This document shows, in pieces, positions 8,571-17,328 of a DNA stretch of 64,000 nt (position 1 is the stretch's first letter; each line of letters starts with the position of its first letter). The notes below the pieces were generated by a model that worked only from the letters and a program-made list of their open reading frames with translations, did no database searches and was not told the DNA's origin. The translations under genes were made by a program, and so were the position numbers. This stretch comes from JAVBRD01 sp031548365 (GTDB taxonomy: Bacteria; Bacillota; Clostridia; Christensenellales; UBA1750), in NCBI GenBank assembly GCA_031548365.1, contig JAVBRD010000007.1:6039-70038 (forward strand). The letters are read 5' to 3'.

Positions 8571-9314
8571 CTATCGGGGCATGAGCGGACCATACACTTC
8601 AGGAAGACGTGAAAAGTATTCCGCAACAGCGTTTGCGGTGAGCAGCGCAACTTTTTCGCGGTATTCGGGTCTTGACAGATTGACCTCGTCAGTGGCATTT
8701 GACAAAAATCCGCACTCGAGAAGGACACCGCTCACGCCTTGACGGAGCATGAAAAAATCGCCGGTCTGAGGAACGCTTTTCTCGCTCCCCGGCAGGTTTT
8801 TTACCTGTTCCGTGATCAGGCTTGCGAGTTTCTTCCCTTGAACGTCGTCCGGATCAAAGAACGCAAGCGCACCTCTGCGGGTGGTCACCGGATACTGATT
8901 CATGTGCACTGATATGATCAGATCGGCATGCGCGCCCGCGATGATCTCCGCGCGCTTCTCAAAGTCGGTCTTTTTACGGTTCCCGACAGGCATGTCTCGC
9001 GGATGAAGCGCGTACTCGTCCTCTCTGGTCATGACGATGCTCGCCCCAGCGCCGGCCAGAATGCGTTTGAGACGCTTGGCCACATCCAGGTTGAGACTTT
9101 CCTCTTTAATGCCGGTTGTTCTCCCCACGCACCCGCCATCCGGAAGGCCGTGCCCGGCATCTATGATCACGACGCGTCCCTCCATTGGCGAGCGCTCCGC
9201 AACGGCACTGTTAACCTCGATTCCGGGGTCCGCAGGCCGCTGTGCCCATGCGTGGACGATCAGCGATGAAACGACCAAAACGAACATCGAAGCGACGATC
9301 GCTTTTCTCCTCAC
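8571..9314 (-). CDS. cwlD: N-acetylmuramoyl-L-alanine amidase, CwlD-like
   Basis: The 247-residue protein has an N-terminal membrane anchor or signal (residues 5-23) followed by an Amidase_3 domain. Zinc-binding residues are visible: H55 in IIDAGHG, E71 in GIKEESLN, and the histidine of SVHMN. The catalytic glutamate is in LLECGFLSN. The size and single-domain form fit CwlD, which with PdaA makes muramic-delta-lactam in the spore cortex and is needed for germination. The GTG at 9314 is preferred because GGAGGT lies seven bases upstream; a GTG at 9329 is in frame but has no such site. The gene stands alone, facing away from the DnaA-box region. Confidence 0.85.
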   Translation of the reverse strand: MRRKAIVASMFVLVVSSLIVHAWAQRPADPGIEVNSAVAERSPMEGRVVIIDAGHGLPDGGCVGRTTGIKEESLNLDVAKRLKRILAGAGASIVMTREDEYALHPRDMPVGNRKKTDFEKRAEIIAGAHADLIISVHMNQYPVTTRRGALAFFDPDDVQGKKLASLITEQVKNLPGSEKSVPQTGDFFMLRQGVSGVLLECGFLSNATDEVNLSRPEYREKVALLTANAVAEYFSRLPEVYGPLMPR

Positions 9315-9403
9315 GATAACCACCTCCACGAAGCACTCTATTCACGGCACAGTTTGTCCGATAATCGCAGAGACATTGCACCAGCTTTCAAGGAAAATAC
9401 GTT

Positions 9404-9474
9404 CTATCCACATTGTCCACAGGTTTATCCACATTAAAAGCCGCTCAACATTGGCTTTTCCAGATTTGTCCACA
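9404..9474. other. DnaA-box cluster in a 370-bp divergent intergenic region (oriC-like)
   Basis: The stretch 9315-9684 has no convincing gene. It holds a perfect DnaA box TTATCCACA at 9425-9433 and three one-mismatch boxes: CTATCCACA (9404-9412), TTGTCCACA (9413-9421) and TTGTCCACA (9466-9474). All are in the same orientation. The first three are almost contiguous and the surroundings are AT-rich. Every gene on the left (1-9314) points left and every gene on the right up to 18305 points right, as around a replication origin. However, no dnaA, dnaN or rpmH is in the window. It could instead be a DnaA-titration site or DnaA-controlled promoter region. A short minus-strand frame across it (9342-9593) looks random. 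Confidence 0.6.
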
Positions 9475-9627
9475 ACCTTTGGAATCCGCTTGACAACACA
9501 ATAATGCATTTTGTCGAACCGGAACTTGCATATTTCGTTACGTATTGATACCAAATGCCGCTGGTATGCAACAGACGTTCCCCTCATATTCAAAACCGAC
9601 CACAGTCAGCTCCGCTCGAAATGCTGA

Positions 9628-9655
9628 TGCAATCCTATTGCGCATGTGATAGAAT
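9628..9655 (+). promoter_or_regulatory. Possible extended -10 promoter for the HATPase gene
   Basis: TGATAGAAT gives a TG-extended -10 (TAGAAT at 9650-9655). The -35 region (around TGCAAT at 9628-9633) is poor. Confidence 0.35.
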
Positions 9656-9684
9656 ACAAGCGGCCTGACTGGGAGGGCGTCCAG

Positions 9685-10230
9685 ATGAACGAAATATCCT
9701 TGCATCTTCTTGATATCGCTGAGAATTCTATATCTGCCGGTTCCTCACGCGTGACCCTTCGTGTCGAAGAATTTGGCGAGTGCCTGACCGTCAGCGTCGA
9801 AGACGACGGACGCGGAATGGACGAAGCGTTTCTTAAGCGTGTCGTCAGCCCGTTTTCAACGACAAGAACGACGCGGAAGGTCGGTCTTGGTATCCCGATG
9901 TTCAAGCAGGCGGCCGAGCTTGCGGGCGGCACATTTTCCATCACTTCACAAAAGGGCGTCGGGACGCGCGTGGAAGCGACGTTCGGACTTGATCACATCG
10001 ACCGCATGCCCATGGGTGACATCGCAAGCACACTGACCGCCATGGTGATGATGAATCCCGAGATAGAGTACGCGCTTTATTACACCGTGGATGAACGTGA
10101 ATTCGCTGTGACGACGAGCGAGATGCGAGCGGCGCTTGGAGACGACGTGCCGCTCTCCTCCCCCGAGGTGATCGGGTGGCTCGCTGAATATATACGCGAA
10201 GGTATTCGTGAAATCAAACCGCGCGCGTGA
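9685..10230 (+). CDS. stand-alone Bergerat-fold (HATPase_c) ATP-binding protein
   Basis: The 181-residue protein carries the ATP-binding motifs of GHKL kinases: the N-box DIAENSISAG, the G1-box EDDGRGMD, and GLGIPM in the lid region. It has no phospho-acceptor domain, sensor domain or membrane segment. Small proteins of this type in Clostridia are sometimes found beside hydrogenase or redox genes; here the neighbours are an alpha-galactosidase and flavoprotein genes. It may act as an anti-sigma or regulatory ATPase, but its partner is unknown. The ATG at 9685 follows GGGAGGG; an upstream in-frame ATG at 9646 lacks a ribosome-binding site. Thirty bases separate it from the next gene. Confidence 0.75.
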   Translation: MNEISLHLLDIAENSISAGSSRVTLRVEEFGECLTVSVEDDGRGMDEAFLKRVVSPFSTTRTTRKVGLGIPMFKQAAELAGGTFSITSQKGVGTRVEATFGLDHIDRMPMGDIASTLTAMVMMNPEIEYALYYTVDEREFAVTTSEMRAALGDDVPLSSPEVIGWLAEYIREGIREIKPRA

Positions 10231-10260
10231 GTGTGAAGATCATGCAGGAGGCCGCTTCAA

Positions 10261-11973
10261 TTGAACCACGATTTTTTTGCCGGATACAGCGCACATGCTC
10301 CCGAAGGCATATCCGTCAGCCGCATATGGCGTGAAAACCGGCTATACGCAAGGGCGACCAACACAACCGATCACGTCCTCTGTGTAGACGAGATCGTCTT
10401 GCTCAGCGGTGAACTCCAGTCGGCGGATATCTCGTTTTACGGCGAAGGTTACTCCATGCTTTCCCAGTACGGCGGCACGCTGGGCAAGCCAGCCAGCATC
10501 GGGGGGTATACCGATCATGCGCACTACCGCTTGCCGGAGGCGGAAGGCTGGTTTACGGTGTACAACCTTTTGCTCATCGGCCCGTCTCCACTGGACAAGG
10601 GCTGGACTTGCCTTGCCATGACGAGCTGCAACCGTTTTGTCGGAGGGTTTCACTTCAATAAAAAGCATCTTGAGGCCTTTGTGCGCCTGGAAGACATCGC
10701 GCTTGCACCCGGTGAATCGGTCGATTTGGAAGAGTTGTCGGTCTACGAAGGCCCGTACCACGAGGACTTGCTCGACCTTCTCGCGCAAAGGCTCTGTGTC
10801 AACCACCCGCCTATTTTTAGCGACGCCGCGCGACCAACGGGATGGTGCTCATGGTACTGCTTTGGGCCGAACATTACAGCAGCGCAGATCGCAGATAATT
10901 TAGCAGCCATTGGCGAAAAAGAGTTACCTCTGGACTTTTTGCAGATCGACGACGGCTATCAGTCCGCAATGGGCGACTGGCTGACTCAACGCGATGGTTT
11001 TGCTTTCCCCGGCGGTATGTCCAGGCTGTGCGCGTGCATCAGCGACGCGGGCCTCTCGCCCGCCGTTTGGGTTGCGCCTTTCATCGCAGAGAAAGGCTCG
11101 CGCCTGCTGCTTGAGCACAGCGAATGGTTTGTGCATAACGAAACCGGGGACGTGCTGTTCTCCGATCAGGTGTCCTTCGGCGGATGGCGGTGCGCACCCT
11201 GGGCAATGCTGGACGCAACGCACCCCGACGCTCAGGCGTTTTTAACCAACCTGTTTGCGGAGATGCAAAAAGCTTACTCCTGCCGCTACTTCAAGCTCGA
11301 TGCCAACATGTGGGGCGCGCTGCCCTTCGGCGTGCGGCACAACGCAAACGCCACGTCAGTCGAGGCGTACCGCCTCGGGATGCGCGCCATACTCGACGGG
11401 CTTTCCAAGGATACGTATGTGCTTGGGTGCAACGCGCCCATGTGGCCATCGCTTGGGCTTGTGCACGGCATGCGCGTAACGGGCGACATCAAGCGCAAAT
11501 TCCCCACCATTGCGCGCTGCCGGGTGGAGTGTCTGGGACGCTCATGGCAAAACCGCGCGCTGTGGTGGAATGACCCCGACTGCGCGGTGCTCGACAACAT
11601 CGGTGGAACATACCTAAGCGAAGATGAGTTCAGATATCACGCGGCGGTTATCCTCGCTTCAGGCGGCGCGGTGCTGTCTTCGGATAACCTAACGCACTTA
11701 AGTGAAGCCGCTCGGGATACACTCGTTAAGATATTGGGCGCACGCCCGGACGCGGCACGGTACAACCCGGAGTATAATACATGGACGACACGATTCGGGC
11801 GCGGACTCTTGGCCTTTTACTGGAACGACGGAAGCGAAATCATGGAAAAGCGTGTGCGCGCAAAGACGGCAAGAAGTTTTTTCGATGACGATGCGATGGA
11901 AACGGTGGATGGAACGGTCGTTTTCGGCGTCCCGCCTCACGGCGTGCGTGTTCTGTATCTAGACGAAACATGA
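10261..11973 (+). CDS. alpha-galactosidase-like glycoside hydrolase (GH36 type)
   Basis: The 570-residue protein has an N-terminal beta-sandwich (about 1-180) and a catalytic barrel opening with GWCSWY at 194-199. The likely nucleophile is D347 in FKLDANMWG, and the acid/base is probably D409 in RVTGDI. Both fit clan GH-D (GH36, GH27). LDFLQIDDGYQ at 224-234 is another family block. It lacks a signal peptide, so it probably cleaves imported alpha-galactosides. The TTG start is preceded by GGAGG, and no in-frame ATG precedes the conserved domain. galE lies 7 kb away and could handle the released galactose, but that link is an inference. Confidence 0.85.
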   Translation: MNHDFFAGYSAHAPEGISVSRIWRENRLYARATNTTDHVLCVDEIVLLSGELQSADISFYGEGYSMLSQYGGTLGKPASIGGYTDHAHYRLPEAEGWFTVYNLLLIGPSPLDKGWTCLAMTSCNRFVGGFHFNKKHLEAFVRLEDIALAPGESVDLEELSVYEGPYHEDLLDLLAQRLCVNHPPIFSDAARPTGWCSWYCFGPNITAAQIADNLAAIGEKELPLDFLQIDDGYQSAMGDWLTQRDGFAFPGGMSRLCACISDAGLSPAVWVAPFIAEKGSRLLLEHSEWFVHNETGDVLFSDQVSFGGWRCAPWAMLDATHPDAQAFLTNLFAEMQKAYSCRYFKLDANMWGALPFGVRHNANATSVEAYRLGMRAILDGLSKDTYVLGCNAPMWPSLGLVHGMRVTGDIKRKFPTIARCRVECLGRSWQNRALWWNDPDCAVLDNIGGTYLSEDEFRYHAAVILASGGAVLSSDNLTHLSEAARDTLVKILGARPDAARYNPEYNTWTTRFGRGLLAFYWNDGSEIMEKRVRAKTARSFFDDDAMETVDGTVVFGVPPHGVRVLYLDET

Positions 11974-11988
11974 TGGAGGTCGGCGCAT

Positions 11989-13428
11989 TTGTATGACATA
12001 GCAATCATCGGAGCCGGCGTCACAGGCTGCGCAGTGGCTCGGGAGCTTTCCCGCACGCGTCTCAAAGTCGCGCTCGTGGAAGCAGCCGAGGACGTGGCGA
12101 TGGGCGCGTCGCGCGCCAACAGCGCAATCGTACACGCAGGCTACGACTGCAAGCCCGGGAGTCTGATGGCGAAGATGAACGCGCTTGGCAACGCCATGCT
12201 CGGGCCGATGTGCGAAGAACTGGACGTGCCGCTCGGACGCTGCGGCTCACTTGTGCTCGCGTTTGAAGACTCGCACATGAAGCACATCCGCGAGCTGTAC
12301 GACTTCGGCATAAAAAACGGCGTCCCGGATCTGCACGTGATCGACGGCAAGCGAGCGCTTCAGATCGAACCCAAACTCAATCCGGGTGTTGTGGGCGCGC
12401 TTTACGCGAAAACCGGCGGCATCACCTGCCCTTACGAACTGACGATGGCGCTCATGGAAAACGCACGCGATAACGGGTGCGACGTGTTCCTCCGCTGGCC
12501 GGTCGAAAATATGACCGATGTGGACGGTGGGCTTGAGCTCCGCGCTGCGGACGGTCGAACGCTCACCGCGCGTGTCGCCATCAACGCGGCGGGCGTACAT
12601 GCAGACGATATCGCGCGGATGGCGGGCGACGAAAGCGTGCGCATCACCGCGCGCAAAGGCGAATACATGCTGCTCGACCGCTCCGCGTCTTCCATTGTGT
12701 ATACCGTCATTTTTCAGCCTCCGACCGAGATGGGCAAAGGCATCCTCGTCTCACCCACCGTCCACGGCAATCTGTTCGTCGGGCCCACCGCCGTCAACGT
12801 CACCGATAAGCTGGACACGTCGACAACTGCCGAGGGCCTTGATGAGCTCAAACGCCTCTCCGTACGCTCGGTTCCCGGTTTGCCGTTCAACAAAGTCATC
12901 ACGTCGTTCGCCGGTGTTCGCGCCGTCGCGGACACCGGCGACTTCATTATCCGCGCGTCCCATGTCCAGCCAAAGCTGATCCTCGCTGCAGGCATCTGCT
13001 CCCCCGGCCTGACAAGCGCGCCCGCGATCGCGAAGGAAATTCGCAGACTCGTTGGTGACGCGGGTCTCGACACAAGCGAGCGCGACGACTTTAGGCCCAC
13101 GCGACGCGTACAAAAGGCCTTCCGTTCCATGAATGAAGAAGAGCGCGCGCACGCCATCCGCGAAAACGCGCTCAACGCGCGCATCGTTTGCCGATGCGAG
13201 ACGGTGACTGAAGCCGAAATCGCGGACGCCATCAAGCGCGGCGCAACCACTCTTGACGGCGTCAAGCGCAGGACTCGCGCCGGAATGGGCCGTTGTCAGG
13301 GCGGGTTTTGCTCCCCAAGGGTGATGGAAATCCTCTCTCGCGAGACAGGCATACCCATGGATAGACTCACAAAATTCGGTGGCGGCTCGCGCATCGTGGT
13401 CGGCCGCCTTGTGGAGGTGGATGAATGA
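11989..13428 (+). CDS. FAD-dependent oxidoreductase with C-terminal BFD-like [2Fe-2S] domain (GlpA-like)
   Basis: The 479-residue protein starts with a dinucleotide-binding motif (IAIIGAGVTGCAVARE) and has the fold of the DAO/GlpA family that oxidises glycerol-3-phosphate or related hydroxy acids. Residues from about 395 on carry a BFD-type cluster motif, CRCET then CQGGFC. With the next two genes it makes a three-subunit set common in Clostridia and usually annotated as a glycerol-3-phosphate dehydrogenase-like complex. The TTG start follows GGAGGT by eight bases. It ends in a four-base overlap with the next gene. The substrate is not fixed by sequence; L-2-hydroxyglutarate-type substrates are an alternative. 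Confidence 0.85.
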   Translation: MYDIAIIGAGVTGCAVARELSRTRLKVALVEAAEDVAMGASRANSAIVHAGYDCKPGSLMAKMNALGNAMLGPMCEELDVPLGRCGSLVLAFEDSHMKHIRELYDFGIKNGVPDLHVIDGKRALQIEPKLNPGVVGALYAKTGGITCPYELTMALMENARDNGCDVFLRWPVENMTDVDGGLELRAADGRTLTARVAINAAGVHADDIARMAGDESVRITARKGEYMLLDRSASSIVYTVIFQPPTEMGKGILVSPTVHGNLFVGPTAVNVTDKLDTSTTAEGLDELKRLSVRSVPGLPFNKVITSFAGVRAVADTGDFIIRASHVQPKLILAAGICSPGLTSAPAIAKEIRRLVGDAGLDTSERDDFRPTRRVQKAFRSMNEEERAHAIRENALNARIVCRCETVTEAEIADAIKRGATTLDGVKRRTRAGMGRCQGGFCSPRVMEILSRETGIPMDRLTKFGGGSRIVVGRLVEVDE

Positions 13429-14669
13429 ACCGCAGCGTGGATATCGCGGTGATCGGCGGAGGCCCCGCGGGGTTAGCCGCCGCGCTCGAAGCGCGCAAAA
13501 GCGGCGCATCCGTGCTCCTGATCGAACGCGACAAAAGTTTGGGCGGCATCCTTCAGCAGTGCATCCACAACGGCTTTGGCCTCCATTATTTCCAGGAGGA
13601 ACTGACCGGCCCCGAGTACGCCGCGCGCTTCATCGTTAAGCTGGATGGCTCGGGTATTGAGGTTATGACCGAGACGTTCGCGCTCTCCATGAGCTGCGAT
13701 CTGACAATCGCGTGCGTATCGGCATCCGATGGCGTGGTCACGGTTAAGGCCAAGGCCATCGTGCTCGCGATGGGTTGCCGTGAGCGCACGCGCGGCGCGC
13801 TCAACATCCCCGGCACGCGCCCGGCCGGCGTTTTTTCCGCCGGATGCGCGCAGCGTCTGGCCAACATGGAGGGCTACCTTCCCGGCAACCGTGCGGTCAT
13901 ACTGGGTTCGGGCGACATTGGGCTGATCATGGCCCGCCGTTTGACGTTCGAGGGCGCAAAGGTTGAGATGGTCTGCGAGCTCATGCCCTACTCGTCCGGC
14001 CTCAACCGCAACATTGTGCAGTGCCTCGACGACTTCGGAATACCGCTCCACTTCTCTACCACGGTCACACGCATTCACGGGCGCGAACGCATGGAAGGTG
14101 TGACCATCGCGTCAGTGGATGAAAACCTCAAACCGATCCCCTCGTCCGAGCGCTACGTGGCGTGCGACACGCTCCTGCTCTCCGTCGGACTAATCCCCGA
14201 AAACGAACTGACGGTGGGTGCAGGCCTTGAGCTAGATCCCGTTACGGGCGGCGTTCGCGTCGATGAGCGGCGCATGGCCGTTCCCGGCATCTTCGCGTGC
14301 GGCAATGTACTTCACGTTCACGATCTTGTCGACAACGTCAGCGCCGAAGCCGCCATCGCGGGCGGGTATGCGGCCAAGTACGCACTCGGTCAACTCAGCG
14401 ATCCGTCGGGCGAGCTCAAGACCACCCCCGGAGCGGGGGTGCGGTACGTCGTTCCCCAGCGCGTAACGCGAGGGGTTGCGGTCGGAAAAACAACGCTATA
14501 TTTTCGCGTTACGGACGCGTACAAGCCCGCGCGCGTGACCGTGTCGTCCGGCGGGAAAACGCTGGTTTCACGCAAGAAAACCATCATGACGCCCGGCGAG
14601 ATGGAACACATCGACGTCGACCTAAGTCAAGTCGACGCGGATGTTACCGTATCTGTCGAGCCAGCATAG
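13425..14669 (+). CDS. NAD(P)/FAD-dependent oxidoreductase (second subunit)
   Basis: The 414-residue protein has two nucleotide-binding motifs, VIGGGPAGLAAALEA near residue 8 for FAD and VILGSGDIGLIMAR near residue 160 for NAD(P). A GIFACGN motif near residue 285 is typical of pyridine nucleotide-disulfide-type flavoproteins. It is expected to pass electrons between the GlpA-like subunit and a nicotinamide or other acceptor. It overlaps the previous gene by ATGA and is followed after 10 bases by the DUF1667 gene, a conserved three-gene order. The C-terminal 80 residues form an additional beta-rich region. Confidence 0.85.
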   Translation: MNRSVDIAVIGGGPAGLAAALEARKSGASVLLIERDKSLGGILQQCIHNGFGLHYFQEELTGPEYAARFIVKLDGSGIEVMTETFALSMSCDLTIACVSASDGVVTVKAKAIVLAMGCRERTRGALNIPGTRPAGVFSAGCAQRLANMEGYLPGNRAVILGSGDIGLIMARRLTFEGAKVEMVCELMPYSSGLNRNIVQCLDDFGIPLHFSTTVTRIHGRERMEGVTIASVDENLKPIPSSERYVACDTLLLSVGLIPENELTVGAGLELDPVTGGVRVDERRMAVPGIFACGNVLHVHDLVDNVSAEAAIAGGYAAKYALGQLSDPSGELKTTPGAGVRYVVPQRVTRGVAVGKTTLYFRVTDAYKPARVTVSSGGKTLVSRKKTIMTPGEMEHIDVDLSQVDADVTVSVEPA

Positions 14670-14679
14670 GGAGGTATCC

Positions 14680-15045
14680 ATGGAAAAAAGGGACATCGTG
14701 TGCATCGCCTGCCCCGTCGGCTGCCGGATGCAGGCGTGGAAAGACGAGGACGGCAGTGTGCACGTCACAGGCAACACCTGCACACGCGGAGAAAAATACG
14801 GCGCGCAGGAGTTGACCGATCCAAGGCGGACGGTCACTTCGTCGGTTGCAGTCAAAGGTGGAGAGCGCGCGCTGGTATCGGTCAAAACCGAAAACCCGGT
14901 GCCCAAGGACGCGATTGCCGACGTGCTCAAGGCCATCCATGCGCGCACTCTAACCGCCCCCGTGACCATCGGGCAAGTGGTCCTTGAGAATGCCGCCGGT
15001 ACGGGAATCCGCATTGTGGCGACTGCATCCATGCCTTGCGCGTAA
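14680..15045 (+). CDS. DUF1667 family cysteine-motif protein (third subunit)
   Basis: The 121-residue protein begins with CIACPVGC (C8, C11, C15) and a fourth cysteine in the NTCTRGEKY segment. This arrangement could hold an iron-sulfur cluster or zinc. DUF1667 proteins nearly always follow the two flavoprotein genes found just upstream here, so it is likely a small electron-transfer or structural subunit of the same complex. GGGAGG lies ahead of the ATG at 14680; the longer in-frame reading from 14641 would overlap the preceding gene and is not supported. A hairpin at 15066 ends the operon. Confidence 0.88.
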   Translation: MEKRDIVCIACPVGCRMQAWKDEDGSVHVTGNTCTRGEKYGAQELTDPRRTVTSSVAVKGGERALVSVKTENPVPKDAIADVLKAIHARTLTAPVTIGQVVLENAAGTGIRIVATASMPCA

Positions 15046-15065
15046 GTCATCCTCGCAGCGCGAAC

Positions 15066-15090
15066 CGCCCGCCCCCAAATGGCGGGCGTT
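15066..15090 (+). terminator. Hairpin terminator after the flavoprotein operon
   Basis: CGCCCGCC (15066-15073) pairs perfectly with GGCGGGCG (15081-15088). The following run is only TTGTCG, so termination strength is uncertain. Confidence 0.45.
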
Positions 15091-15132
15091 GTCGTACATG
15101 TGAACATTTTGTGGTTTTTGCGCGTTTACAGC

Positions 15133-15160
15133 TTGAAAGCCTGCCAGCGTGTGATAAAAT
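15133..15160 (+). promoter_or_regulatory. Promoter of the dehydratase-activator operon
   Basis: -35 TTGAAA (15133-15138), 16-base spacer, and -10 TAAAAT (15155-15160). The first gene of the operon starts 34 bases downstream. Confidence 0.6.
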
Positions 15161-15193
15161 ACAATGTCAGACGATCAGTTTGGAGGTTTCTTT

Positions 15194-16171
15194 GTGACGA
15201 TCGGCATTCCCCGCGCGCTGATGTATTACTATTACTCCCCGCTGTGGAAAAAACTGTTTGAGAACCTCGGGCACACCGTGGTTGTGAGCGAGGCGACGAC
15301 CAAGGAAATCATGGAGACAGGTGTCAAGTACACCGTTTCTGAGATATGCGTACCCATCAAAATCCTGGTCGGACACGTTATGAAGCTCATCGACATGAGT
15401 GTTGATATGTGTTTTGTTCCACGATTGGTTTCGGTGCATGGCAACGAGTATTTCTGCCCGAAATTCCTCGGACTTCCCGATCTGGTCAGACACACACTGC
15501 CCATCAAAAACGAGCAGTTGCTGACCTTTTTCGTCAACTGCAAGGGCGACGACAAAGCTGATTTCTCCAGCTACCGCTCGCTTTGCGAGCGCCTGAGCGT
15601 TTCGCCGACGCTTTTGCGGTCCGCCCTCCGCGATGCGCAGCAGTATTTTGACAAGTTCCGGAATTTGCAGCGTCAAGGACACAGCTTCATTGAGGCCGAA
15701 GCCCTCCTGGCTGGCAAAAAAATTGTTCCCCCGCCCGCGCACGTTTTGACCATCGGTGTTCTCGGGTATGTATACAACTTGTATGACTCGTACGTCAGCC
15801 TGGATATTCTCGACCGCTTGAGGAAGATGGGCGTACAGACCGTAACGTTCGACACACTTGATGAACGCGAACTCGCGCTCCCGGCAGATCGGAAGAAAAA
15901 GATCTACTGGACGTTTACGCGCAAGTTGCAACGAGCCGCCGAGGTTCTGCTCAACCGTCCCGATATCGACGGTTTGATCCACGTCACGGCGTTTTGCTGC
16001 GGTCCGGATTCCGTTTTAGGCAAAATCCTCGAGTCGGAAAGTGACTTGCATATGAAACCGCTCATGGTCATCCGCGTGGACGAACACAACGGTGAAAGCC
16101 ATGTGCAAACACGAGTCGAGGCGTTCGTCGATATGCTCACGCGCAGAAAAGAAAGAGGCCAACCGACATGA
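15194..16171 (+). CDS. 2-hydroxyacyl-CoA dehydratase-type (DUF2229-like) protein, first part
   Basis: The 325-residue protein begins VTIGIPRALMYYYYSPLW, the opening of the DUF2229 domain found in acyl-CoA dehydratase activase-related proteins. Conserved cysteines occur at SEICVPIK, YFCPKFLG and AFCCGPDS. In many bacteria this segment, the next gene and the activase are fused into one protein of about 1400 residues; here they are three genes. GTG at 15194 was chosen because GGAGG lies seven bases upstream. The next gene overlaps by ATGA. The protein probably binds an iron-sulfur cluster, but its substrate is unknown. Confidence 0.8.
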   Translation: MTIGIPRALMYYYYSPLWKKLFENLGHTVVVSEATTKEIMETGVKYTVSEICVPIKILVGHVMKLIDMSVDMCFVPRLVSVHGNEYFCPKFLGLPDLVRHTLPIKNEQLLTFFVNCKGDDKADFSSYRSLCERLSVSPTLLRSALRDAQQYFDKFRNLQRQGHSFIEAEALLAGKKIVPPPAHVLTIGVLGYVYNLYDSYVSLDILDRLRKMGVQTVTFDTLDERELALPADRKKKIYWTFTRKLQRAAEVLLNRPDIDGLIHVTAFCCGPDSVLGKILESESDLHMKPLMVIRVDEHNGESHVQTRVEAFVDMLTRRKERGQPT

Positions 16172-17328
16172 AACTCTCTTTCCCACATATGGGATGCCTG
16201 ACCGGATACAAGCGTCTATTCGAGCTTCTGGGGCATGAGGTCATCCTCCCGCTCACTCCGTCACAACGGACGCTCGATCTCGGTGTCAAGTACAGCCCCG
16301 AATTCATTTGCTTTCCATTCAAGGCCATGATGGGCACTTACATCGAAGCTGCGGAGCTTGGTGCGGAATGGATCATTTCATCGGGGGGGAGCGGTCCATG
16401 CCGCGCGGGCCTCTACGGAGAGATCCATCAGCGCGTACTCGACCAACTCGGCTTTCACACGCGCGTTGTCATTTTCGACGCGCCTTTTGACGATTTCAAG
16501 GGGTTTTCGGACACGCTTAGAAAGCTCCTCAACGGCCGATCGCTCCTTGCGGCCGCTTCACATTTCCCCTACTGCATGAAACTCATCCGTCAGATGGACG
16601 CTCTGGAAAAAAAACTCAAACTCAACCGCGCGCTCGAAGCCGTTCCGGGTGCGTTCAACAAGGCGTGGCACGAGATCGTTGCACTCTATGAGGGCACATC
16701 GACTCTTGGAGACCTGAAAAAAGTATGGGCCCAAGCCAACGCGCTCTTCGACGCAATCCCGCTTCGAAATGAGTCGGCAAGGCCGCTCAAAATCGGCGTG
16801 GTCGGCGAGATATATGTCGTGATGGAGGAATCGACCAACACCGCGCTTTATTCACGTCTCAACAGCCTCGGTGTTCAGGTGGAGAGCGTGATGTACATCT
16901 CCGATTGGCTAAAACACAACATTATGCCGTGGCCATGGCTCAACCCATCCAAATCGTGGCGCGTGATGAGCAAGGCCAAGCGGTTTTCCGCGCTCAACTG
17001 TGGGGGGCATGATCTTGAGAACATTGGCTGGATGATCGATTTCGCGGAGCGCGGTTTCGATGGCATCGTTCACTTGATGCCCTTTGGCTGTCTGCCCGAG
17101 CTGATCACATCCTCCATGATCCCGCAAATGTCCGAGCAGCTGAACATCCCTATCCTTTCGCTCTCGCTCGACGAGCAAGCCGGGACGGCCAACAATCAGA
17201 CACGTCTTGAGGCTTTTGTCGACCTGTGCAAGGCCAAGGGCGATAAAAAAGCATCTGCGGCCACCGCTTCCCCCGGGAAGCCAGCTGCCACAGACATCGG
17301 CCAACGCGAAAGGGTGAGCACAATATGA
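16168..17328 (+). CDS. 2-hydroxyglutaryl-CoA dehydratase D-like protein, second part
   Basis: The 386-residue protein starts with MKLSFPHMGCLTGYKRLFELLG and has the blocks EFICFPFKAMMGTYIEAAELG and SGGSGPCRAGLYGE. These are seen in the C-terminal part of dehydratase-activase fusion proteins (HgdB/HgdA-like fold). Conserved cysteines in CFPFK, GPCRAG and PFGCLPE are candidate [4Fe-4S] ligands. The last 30 residues are a low-complexity Lys/Ala tail. Four-base overlaps with both neighbours make a tightly coupled operon. No canonical dehydratase alpha/beta pair is in the window, so the physiological reaction remains open. Confidence 0.8.
   Translation: MKLSFPHMGCLTGYKRLFELLGHEVILPLTPSQRTLDLGVKYSPEFICFPFKAMMGTYIEAAELGAEWIISSGGSGPCRAGLYGEIHQRVLDQLGFHTRVVIFDAPFDDFKGFSDTLRKLLNGRSLLAAASHFPYCMKLIRQMDALEKKLKLNRALEAVPGAFNKAWHEIVALYEGTSTLGDLKKVWAQANALFDAIPLRNESARPLKIGVVGEIYVVMEESTNTALYSRLNSLGVQVESVMYISDWLKHNIMPWPWLNPSKSWRVMSKAKRFSALNCGGHDLENIGWMIDFAERGFDGIVHLMPFGCLPELITSSMIPQMSEQLNIPILSLSLDEQAGTANNQTRLEAFVDLCKAKGDKKASAATASPGKPAATDIGQRERVSTI

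Noticed and set aside
9342..9593. An 83-residue minus-strand frame in the divergent gap
   Set aside because: It is made of the DnaA-box repeats and AT-rich sequence, has no ribosome-binding site, and the translation is Trp/Ile-rich without pattern.
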